Below the pieces are notes generated by a model, which was not told where the DNA came from, ran no database searches, and saw only the letters and a program-made list of their open reading frames with translations. Source: DATKEG01 sp035544515 (GTDB lineage Bacteria > Acidobacteriota > Vicinamibacteria > Fen-336). Taken from it: 36,751 nt of DNA. The position numbers and the translations under genes were made by a program. Shown here one piece after another: positions 7,386-15,395 of the stretch; the stretch's first letter is position 1, and every line of letters begins with the position of its first letter. The stretch spans positions 1-36,751 of the forward strand of contig DATKEG010000208.1 in NCBI GenBank assembly GCA_035544515.1, read 5' to 3'.

Positions 7386-9783
7386 CCGGCGCCCGCATCC
7401 GGAACACCACTTCCTCGGACCGATCGACCTCGAGCCACTGGCGGTAGAGCGTCTCTTGCGCGCCGCGCCGCCCGGTGAGCGCGCGGACGGTGCGGAGCGG
7501 CAGCTCGAAACCCAGCGCGCGCCCCGGCAAGGGGATGGCCGGCCGCCCGGGGAGGTGCACGATGCCCGTGCCCTCCGCCTGGATCTCGAGCGCCGCGAGC
7601 GGCACGGGCGACCGCACGAGCAGATGGACACGGCCCGAACGGGCGCGGACGTGGTCGCCGGAGACCTCCGCGGCGCCGCTGAGGAACGCGGTGGCGCCCC
7701 GGCCGAGGTCGATCGCCTGGCCGAACCGCGCGCGGCGGGCGCCCACGGGCCAGCGCTCGAGCGCGAAGCCGGCGAGGAGCAGCACCGCGGCGACCCCCGC
7801 CAGCGTCCGCGCCGGCGAAGCGCCGCCGCCGCGACGGGCCACGTGGCGCAGCCAGAGGGCCAGCGCCGTGCAGAGGAACAGCCAGGCCGCCACGCGCGCG
7901 GCCGTGCCCGCGGGCGCCTCGCTCCAGGAGCGCAGATAGAGGTTCGGGATGTAGGCCGTGCCCTCGGCGAACGTGCTGCGCGCCAGGAGCAACGCGCAGT
8001 CGTTGGCGGCGTGCGGGTCGCGCCACAGCATCGCGGCGATCACGGCGCTCCAGCCGGCCAGCGCCAAGGCCAGGAAGCGCACGCCGGGCGCGTGCGCCGT
8101 GCGCGCCAGGGCCAGCGCGCCGAGCAGGGCCAGGACGGGCACGAGGGGCAGCATGAAGCGGCCGAGGTGGCTGATCGGCCCCGCCCAGTTGTCGGCGGCG
8201 GCCACGGTGAGGAAGTAGACGGCCCCCGCGGAGAGGGCGAGGGGAAAGCGCAGCGCGCGGCGCGCCTCGCCGAGGCCGCCCACCGCGAGCAGGAAGGCGG
8301 GCACGTAGGGCAGGAGGCCGTAGCGGGCGTCGAAGGGCAGGCCCAGGATCCCCAGCTCGACGCGTGACGCGCTCACGCCGAAGCCCCAGGCCTGGAAGAC
8401 GGCGTCGGGCCGCACGCTGCCGGTGATGGCGAAGTTGTAGAGCGCGGTCAGGTACAGGCTCACGGCCTGGGGAAAGAGGAGCGCGGCCAGGCCGCGGCCG
8501 GGCACGAGGTCGTGCACCGCGCGCAGGATCGCCACCAGCGTGAAGGCGGCCCAGAGCGGCAGGAACTTCTGGTGGAGCCAGGGCAGGCCCGCGAGCAGCA
8601 GCCCGACGCCGAGGCACGTGCGCGTGGACCACCACCGGCCGAGCGCGAGCGCGCGCAGCGCCACCGCGGTCGCCCCCGCCGCCAGCATCTCCGGATAGAA
8701 CTGGTAGGCGTAGAAGAGCGCGGGCGGCACGAACGCGGCCACGGCCGCGGCCAGCGCCGCGAGCCCGGCCCGCCGGGTGGCGTCGCGCAGCAGCAGGAAC
8801 ACCGCGGCGGCCGCCCCGGCGGCCAGCGCGTTCCAGACGAGCAGGGTCACCGTGAGGCGGCCGGGCGTGCCGCGGAGGAGGTTCAGCGCGCGGTCCGCGC
8901 GCAGGAGCGGGGCGAGCAGGAGCGACGGGCCCGGCGCGAGCACGTAATAGACGCCGCCGTCCTTGCCGCGGATGGTCTGGCGGGTCATGGGCGAGGCGCG
9001 CATGGCCTCGAGACCGACGGCGGACGGCCCGTGGGCCAGGGCCCCCGCCATCTCGACCGACTGGCGGCCGAGCGTGCGCGCCGCCGCCCGCAGCGAGGAC
9101 GGCAGCGGCCGCGTGGGCAGCTCCTCCATGGGGGCGCTCACCGGCTCCACGTCGAGGCTCAGCCGGTGGCCGAGCGCCACGGCCATCCGCAGCGTCTTGG
9201 GCTCGTTGCCGGGGTGGTTGTCCCAGTGCCACGCCCAGGCCGGCGTCAGGAGCGCGTAGCCGAGAAAGGCGAGGAACGCGAAGGAGGCGGGCCCCGGGGC
9301 CGGCCACGAAACCGGGCGCCAGCGCGCGGCCACGAGCGCGGCCACCGCCGCCACGTCCTGCGCGGGCCCCCAGTCCTGCGTCAGCGCCACCGGCAGCGTG
9401 AACGCGTAGGGCCACGTCGGCCGCAGGGCGAGAGAGACGAGCGCCAGGAGCGTGAGCGCGGGACGGAGACAGAGGGGGGTGACCGCCCGCGCTTCGTCCG
9501 CCAGCGCATGGCGGAACGGGCGGCCCTCCGCGCGCGCGCGCACGGCCGCCAGCGTCGCCGCCAGGGCCACGCCGCCCGCCGCCCACGCACCGACGCGGAG
9601 CGCGACCTCGACGGGCTCGAGCAGGGCCAGCGCGTGGAGCACGAAGCGGGGCAGGTCGAGCGTGGTGTGGAGCAGGAGGCCGACGGCGCGGTCGACCTCG
9701 CGGGCCAGCCCGTGCAGGGCGAAGACGGCGACGAGGCCGGCCAGTCGGAGACGCGTCATGGTGAGCGACCGATTCTCGCCCAT
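7351..9783 (-). CDS. Large GT-C-like integral membrane protein (putative glycosyltransferase)
   Basis: An 810-residue protein with about 13-15 membrane segments spread through residues 10-660 and a soluble C-terminal region of about 110 residues of beta-rich character. An acidic-aromatic luminal loop (WAWHWDNHPGNEPKTLRM, about residues 184-201) after an early membrane segment is in the position where GT-C polyprenyl-phosphate sugar transferases place their catalytic Asp. Family-level identity is therefore 'GT39/dolichyl-mannose-type glycosyltransferase-like', not a specific enzyme. Start: ATG at 9783 or ATG at 9759 (MTRLRLAGLVAVFALHG); neither has a strong ribosome binding site. Its stop (TAG at 7351-7353) lies inside the opposite-strand DUF1206 gene. 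Confidence 0.75.
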   Translation of the reverse strand: MGENRSLTMTRLRLAGLVAVFALHGLAREVDRAVGLLLHTTLDLPRFVLHALALLEPVEVALRVGAWAAGGVALAATLAAVRARAEGRPFRHALADEARAVTPLCLRPALTLLALVSLALRPTWPYAFTLPVALTQDWGPAQDVAAVAALVAARWRPVSWPAPGPASFAFLAFLGYALLTPAWAWHWDNHPGNEPKTLRMAVALGHRLSLDVEPVSAPMEELPTRPLPSSLRAAARTLGRQSVEMAGALAHGPSAVGLEAMRASPMTRQTIRGKDGGVYYVLAPGPSLLLAPLLRADRALNLLRGTPGRLTVTLLVWNALAAGAAAAVFLLLRDATRRAGLAALAAAVAAFVPPALFYAYQFYPEMLAAGATAVALRALALGRWWSTRTCLGVGLLLAGLPWLHQKFLPLWAAFTLVAILRAVHDLVPGRGLAALLFPQAVSLYLTALYNFAITGSVRPDAVFQAWGFGVSASRVELGILGLPFDARYGLLPYVPAFLLAVGGLGEARRALRFPLALSAGAVYFLTVAAADNWAGPISHLGRFMLPLVPVLALLGALALARTAHAPGVRFLALALAGWSAVIAAMLWRDPHAANDCALLLARSTFAEGTAYIPNLYLRSWSEAPAGTAARVAAWLFLCTALALWLRHVARRGGGASPARTLAGVAAVLLLAGFALERWPVGARRARFGQAIDLGRGATAFLSGAAEVSGDHVRARSGRVHLLVRSPVPLAALEIQAEGTGIVHLPGRPAIPLPGRALGFELPLRTVRALTGRRGAQETLYRQWLEVDRSEEVVFRMRAPVSRSGENGLPP

Positions 9784-9843
9784 AGTGGATCCGCCCGGCG
9801 GTGGAGCGCGGGGCCCGTTCCGGCCGAGCTCAGCGAGCGAACG

Positions 9844-10263
9844 TCAGCTCGGACCGCGCCCGCGCCGCGCCAGCACGTCGCGCACGGGCCGGGGCAGGAA
9901 GCCGAGCGGGCTCAGCGCCCGGCGCGGGTCCAGGGGCAGGTCGAGCCGCCGGCCCTCGCGGTGCAGCCGCGCGTGCGGCGGCAGGAGCGCGAGGTCGCGC
10001 GCGTCGAGCGCCACGCGCACGAACGCGATCTCGCGCGTGCAGTCCACGCGCGCCCGCTCCCCCAGCGCGAGGAGCAGGCCCGCGAGGATGACCGCCGGCC
10101 CGCGGTCGCGGCCCAGGGTCCAGAGCAGCCGCGCCACGCGGTCGTCGCGCAGCGGCTCGGTCCCGTCGACCAGGCGCGAGACGAACGAGAACACCGCGGC
10201 CACGCGCGCCAGGCGGTGGGGACACGGCCGGCGGGTCACCAGCGCGCGCGCGAACGCCACCAC
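9844..10263 (-). CDS. Small protein resembling a degenerate transglutaminase-like domain
   Basis: A 139-residue protein. Residues about 45-125 fit the fold order of bacterial transglutaminase-like proteins: a helix ending at GRDRGPAVILAGLLLALGE, a strand ERARVDCTREIAFVRVAL, then a PLDPRRALSPLGFLP end. In active members the helix starts with a Gly-Asp-Cys motif. Here the expected Cys is an Arg or Asp, and the His strand (HAWVEV in the family) reads IAFVRV, so the catalytic residues appear lost. Start: GTG at 10263. The same frame is open with coding-like residues back to the stop of nrdJ (10372), so an upstream CTG-type start near 10338 is possible. It follows nrdJ on the same strand by about 110 bp. 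The family call is inference from pattern. Confidence 0.5.
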   Translation of the reverse strand: MVAFARALVTRRPCPHRLARVAAVFSFVSRLVDGTEPLRDDRVARLLWTLGRDRGPAVILAGLLLALGERARVDCTREIAFVRVALDARDLALLPPHARLHREGRRLDLPLDPRRALSPLGFLPRPVRDVLARRGRGPS

Positions 10264-10371
10264 CGGAGGCTGGCGGGCGATGGCGACGGCAAGAGCATGG
10301 AGCGCCGCGGGGTGGCTCGGCCCCCCGGGGGCCGTCAGAACCCCCGGGCCTCTAGGGTATCGGCGGCCGCC

Positions 10372-13125
<2,754 letters not shown>

Positions 13126-13128
13126 GGG

Positions 13129-13170
13129 GGCCTCCTGAGGTGCCGGTAGCGCCGCTTCTAAGCTGAGGCC
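13129..13170 (-). promoter_or_regulatory. Leader hairpin that could hide the nrdJ ribosome binding site
   Basis: In the nrdJ leader the 6-bp arms GGCCTC (minus strand of 13165-13170) and GAGGCC (minus strand of 13129-13134) pair across a loop of about 30 nt. The second arm includes the GGAGG ribosome binding site. Such a stem could dampen translation. No B12-box pattern of a cobalamin riboswitch was found between 13126 and 13315. Confidence 0.3.
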
Positions 13171-13221
13171 TGTTTAGGTCTCAATCCTTCAAGCTGAATA
13201 TTAAGTCAGAACGTGAGAGCG

Positions 13222-13251
13222 ATTGTGCGACCCTCGTCATATGGCTGTCAA
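13222..13251 (-). promoter_or_regulatory. Predicted sigma70-type promoter of nrdJ
   Basis: On the minus strand a perfect -35 TTGACA (13246-13251) is followed after 18 nt by a -10 CACAAT (13222-13227, 4 of 6 matches). The predicted start near 13215 gives a 90-nt leader for nrdJ. The TTGACA stands out in this GC-rich sequence, and the local base composition is visibly lower in GC. Confidence 0.6.
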
Positions 13252-13258
13252 GAGAAAA

Positions 13259-13274
13259 ATACTAGATGTAGTGG
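13259..13274 (-). promoter_or_regulatory. NrdR-box-like palindrome (promoter-proximal)
   Basis: On the minus strand CCACTACATCTAGTAT matches 12 of 16 positions of the NrdR box acaCwAtATaTwGtgt, keeping the central C-T-A/T-A-G core. It lies 7 bp upstream of the -35 element. NrdR is the ATP/dATP-sensing repressor of ribonucleotide reductase genes. Confidence 0.6.
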
Positions 13275-13290
13275 TGGCCAGAAGCTCAGC

Positions 13291-13306
13291 CAACAATACA
13301 TTGTCG
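13291..13306 (-). promoter_or_regulatory. NrdR-box-like palindrome (promoter-distal)
   Basis: On the minus strand CGACAATGTATTGTTG contains the perfect 12-bp palindrome ACAATGTATTGT apart from one central change, and matches 11 of 16 positions of the NrdR box. The centre-to-centre distance to the proximal box is 32 bp, about three helical turns, the spacing usual for paired NrdR boxes. Confidence 0.55.
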
Positions 13307-13315
13307 TCTAGTGAC

Positions 13316-13828
13316 TTAAGGAACGTCAACCCAATGGACCTCTTCCTTGTACGGGCGGAAGCCCCGCGCCCGGTAGTTCGGCAGCGCCGCCGCGCCGTCG
13401 AGGGTGCACGTGTGGAGCCAGACGCGGCGCGCACCCTGACGCCACGCCTCGCGAACGGCCTCGGTGAGCATGTATTTGCCGAGGCCGCGCCCGATGAACT
13501 CGGGCAGCAGACCGAAGTAGGCGATCTCGACGGCGCCGTCGTCGTGCGACTTCAGCTCGAAGTAACCGGCCGGCGCTCCGGCGAGCGAGAGCACCCACAG
13601 GCTCACGCCCGGTGTGACGAGGTAGCGTCGTATGTCCTCGTCCGTCCAGGGCAGCCGGTCCACCCAGTGGTAGGGCGCGCCGACCGCGCCATAGAGGTAG
13701 CGGAAGAACGAAGGCGGGCAGTCCTCCACCCGCTCCACGCGCGCCTGCATGTCGGGAGGTGGCGCGGGAGAAAGCTCTCCCGGTGCCCTCATCTCGAGAT
13801 ACGTACGCAGGACCTGCACGGGTGGCAT
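13316..13828 (-). CDS. GNAT-family N-acetyltransferase
   Basis: A 170-residue GNAT-fold protein. Motif A is clear: a strand EIAYFGLLPEFIG with the acetyl-CoA pyrophosphate loop RGLGKYMLTEAV (Q/R-x-x-G-x-G pattern, residues about 115-126), followed by a WLHTCTLD strand and a NYRARGFRPYKEE end. The substrate is not evident. Start: ATG at 13828 (MPPVQVLRTYLEM), with a weak GGA site. The nearest gene downstream on the same strand is nrdJ, but the NrdR boxes and promoter begin 10 bp after this stop, so the two are separately controlled. Confidence 0.85.
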   Translation of the reverse strand: MPPVQVLRTYLEMRAPGELSPAPPPDMQARVERVEDCPPSFFRYLYGAVGAPYHWVDRLPWTDEDIRRYLVTPGVSLWVLSLAGAPAGYFELKSHDDGAVEIAYFGLLPEFIGRGLGKYMLTEAVREAWRQGARRVWLHTCTLDGAAALPNYRARGFRPYKEEVHWVDVP

Positions 13829-13919
13829 CGCGTCCGTGAAGCGTTCCTTGTACCACGCCGCCCGGCCGCGGGGGGACCGCTCCTGGCGTCAGGACGGGCT
13901 GACGCGCGCCTCCGAGCGG

Positions 13920-14465
13920 CTACCAGTAACGAACGCGGCCGACGTCCACGTGCACGAAGGACGGGCCCGGGTAGTAGCCCACCCCGCCGGCCTTGCGGGC
14001 CACCGCCACCTGGTGCAGGTCGTCGAGCTTCACCCCGGGCAGCCGTACGTCGGCGGCCTTGCCTTCCATGTGCAGGCTCTTCTCGGCCACCGCGCGGCCG
14101 CGGCGGCGCAGGAGCGCGTTGCTCTGCGGCGCGCGGTAGCAGGAGATCACGTGGAAGGGTGCCGTCGTGCCGAGGTCGAGCCGCAGGGAGTGAAGGACGT
14201 CGAGCAGCCGGCGGTCGATGTCCTTCACGAGACCGGTGCGGTGGTCGCGCAGCACGCGGTTGATCGCGGCCAGGGCCGCGGGCTGGTACTCGCCGTCCGC
14301 CCAGTACACGGCCGTCACCTTCTCGGCCGTGTGCGTGTTGAGGAAGGACAACGAACGCGGCCGCCGCTCGGCATCGCCGAACGCCGTGCGCCCGAGGAGC
14401 CACCACGCGCCGGTGAGGCCGGCGGCCGACAGGAACTGACGACGATCAGCGTCTGGAGAGGACAT
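13920..14465 (-). CDS. DUF882/YcbK-type M15 peptidase-like protein with Tat-like leader
   Basis: A 181-residue exported protein. The N-terminus has a twin-arginine-like leader (DRRQFLSAAGLTGAWWLLG). The mature part matches the DUF882 (peptidase M15_2) family: SCYRAPQSNALLRRRG, the metal-binding SLHMEGKAADVRLPG segment with His and Asp, and the C-terminal HVDVG His-x-Asp. Related proteins cleave or bind peptidoglycan cross-links in the cell envelope. The metal ligands (H-x6-D, H-x-D) look intact, so enzymatic activity is plausible but not shown. Start: ATG at 14465. It is alone on its strand; the next frame upstream is the GMC remnant. Confidence 0.88.
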   Translation of the reverse strand: MSSPDADRRQFLSAAGLTGAWWLLGRTAFGDAERRPRSLSFLNTHTAEKVTAVYWADGEYQPAALAAINRVLRDHRTGLVKDIDRRLLDVLHSLRLDLGTTAPFHVISCYRAPQSNALLRRRGRAVAEKSLHMEGKAADVRLPGVKLDDLHQVAVARKAGGVGYYPGPSFVHVDVGRVRYW

Positions 14466-14560
14466 CGGTCGCGGAGTCTACACGGATCCGCGCTGACATA
14501 AATGCCACGGGCTCGTCCCGGAGCCGGTGTGTGACCCGGGCCACACGGGGGCGCCGCCGG

Positions 14561-14641
14561 TCAATCGGTCGGAACTTCTCCCGCGGTCCCTCCCGCGGCG
14601 CCGGAGCCGACGACCACGGCGTCGTACACGGTCTTGAGGTC
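14561..14641 (-). pseudogene. Remnant of a GMC-type FAD oxidoreductase (N-terminal Rossmann start)
   Basis: A minus-strand frame ending at TGA (14561-14563) reads DLKTVYDAVVVGSGAAGGT and then AGEVPTD. The D-A-V-V-V-G-S-G-A-A-G-G-T run is the FAD-binding GxGxxG start of GMC or related oxidoreductases, where an AAK/WA-type helix should continue for hundreds of residues. Here the frame stops seven residues later. Nothing resembling the rest of the enzyme is visible in any frame to 14466. I read it as the debris of a deleted gene. Chance cannot be excluded for so short a motif. Confidence 0.45.
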
Positions 14642-14650
14642 GGCCTGCGC

Positions 14651-14684
14651 GGAGGCGTGACGGCGGCGGAGGCGTGACGGCGCT
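14651..14684. repeat. 17-bp tandem duplication
   Basis: GGAGGCGTGACGGC occurs at 14651-14664 and again at 14668-14681, a 17-bp period. It lies between the GMC remnant and the toxin-antitoxin promoter and fits an area of sequence decay. Confidence 0.7.
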
Positions 14685-14719
14685 GGAGGAGGGGCATGAG
14701 CGGGAGTCTATGCCCACAG

Positions 14720-14748
14720 TAGACATGTGCTCCACATGCGAATATGCT
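14720..14748 (+). promoter_or_regulatory. Predicted promoter of the toxin-antitoxin operon
   Basis: TAGACA (14720-14725, 5 of 6 matches to the -35) and TATGCT (14743-14748, 4 of 6 to the -10) are separated by exactly 17 bp. Transcription would begin about 6-7 bp after the -10, which places it at the antitoxin ATG (14755): a leaderless mRNA. Confidence 0.6.
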
Positions 14749-14759
14749 CGTCACATGTC
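14722..14759 (+). promoter_or_regulatory. Inverted-repeat operator of the toxin-antitoxin operon
   Basis: A perfect 8-bp inverted repeat, GACATGTG (14722-14729) and CACATGTC (14752-14759), separated by 22 bp. One arm covers the -35 element and the other the predicted transcription start and the ATG. A related half-site CCACATGC lies between them. This is the layout expected for autorepression by a ribbon-helix-helix antitoxin bound as a dimer of dimers. Confidence 0.6.
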
Positions 14760-14985
14760 CAAGATGATTCAGCTCCGCAACGTGCCGGACGCACTGCACC
14801 GCCGGCTGAAGATGCGCGCGGCGGCCGCCGGCATGTCGCTGTCGGACTACCTGATCGCGGAAGTCCGGCGCTCGGCCGAGGCGCCTACGGCGGAGGAGCT
14901 GCACGAGCGGCTCGCGCGGAGGACGCCCGTGGACGCGCGGCCGGCGCCGGCCGAGGCGGTGCGGGCCGAGCGCGATTCGCGTTGA
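14755..14985 (+). CDS. vapB: FitA/VapB-type ribbon-helix-helix antitoxin
   Basis: A 76-residue antitoxin. Residues about 4-40 (IQLRNVPDALHRRLKMRAAAAGM, spread over two lines of the fold) form a ribbon-helix-helix DNA-binding domain of the FitA type: a beta strand with I-Q-L-R-N-V-P, then two helices ending in MSLSDYLIAEVRR. The C-terminal half (ELHERLARRTPVD) is the flexible part that wraps the toxin in this family. It should repress its own operon and neutralise the adjacent PIN nuclease. Start: ATG at 14755 (MSKMIQL) is at the predicted transcription start; ATG at 14764 (MIQL) also fits the family N-terminus. Earlier in-frame starts would extend through the promoter and are unlikely. Confidence 0.9.
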   Translation: MSKMIQLRNVPDALHRRLKMRAAAAGMSLSDYLIAEVRRSAEAPTAEELHERLARRTPVDARPAPAEAVRAERDSR

Positions 14986-15374
14986 TCGTCCTGGACGCTT
15001 CCGCCCTGCTGGAGATCCTGCTGGCGAGGCCGGCCGGACTCCGCGCGCTGCCGCGGCTCCTCGGCGGGCGCGAGTCGCTCCACGCGCCGCACCTGATCGA
15101 CGTCGAGGTGGCGCAGACCCTTCGGCGCTATGCCGCCGCCGGGCAGTTGCCGCCGCCTCGAGACCGGGAGGCGCTCGACGACCTGGCCGACTTCCCGCTG
15201 CACCGCTATCCGCACGGCCCGCTCCTCTCGCGGATATGGGACCTCCGGTCCAACCTGACCGCCCACGATGCCGCCTACGTGGCCCTGGCCGAAGCGCTCG
15301 ATGCGCCGCTGTTGACGGCCGACCGGCGCCTGGCTTCGGCTCCCGGCCACCGCGCGCGGGTCGAGACGATATAG
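14982..15374 (+). CDS. vapC: PIN-domain ribonuclease toxin (VapC/FitB type)
   Basis: A 130-residue PIN-domain protein, expected to cut RNA with a Mg2+ or Mn2+ centre. The four acidic ligands are visible: Asp5 (IVLDASALLE), Glu42 (LIDVEVAQ), Asp96 (LTAHDAAYVALAE) and Asp114 (LLTADRRLA). Start: TTG at 14982, whose TTGA overlaps the stop of the antitoxin by 4 bp. This explains why the start is easily missed; any upstream start would run into the antitoxin in another frame. Translation of the pair is therefore coupled. The 3' end is convergent with the large minus-strand gene ending at 15396, 21 bp away. Confidence 0.92.
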   Translation: MIVLDASALLEILLARPAGLRALPRLLGGRESLHAPHLIDVEVAQTLRRYAAAGQLPPPRDREALDDLADFPLHRYPHGPLLSRIWDLRSNLTAHDAAYVALAEALDAPLLTADRRLASAPGHRARVETI

Positions 15375-15395
15375 TCGGGACGCTCCGGCCGACCC

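Noticed and set aside
13126..13315. Cobalamin riboswitch upstream of nrdJ
   Set aside because: No B12-box or its pairing arms were found; the region is explained by promoter and NrdR-like boxes.
14674..14754. N-terminal extension of the antitoxin (start at 14674)
   Set aside because: It would translate through the promoter and operator and does not match the antitoxin family's N-terminus.
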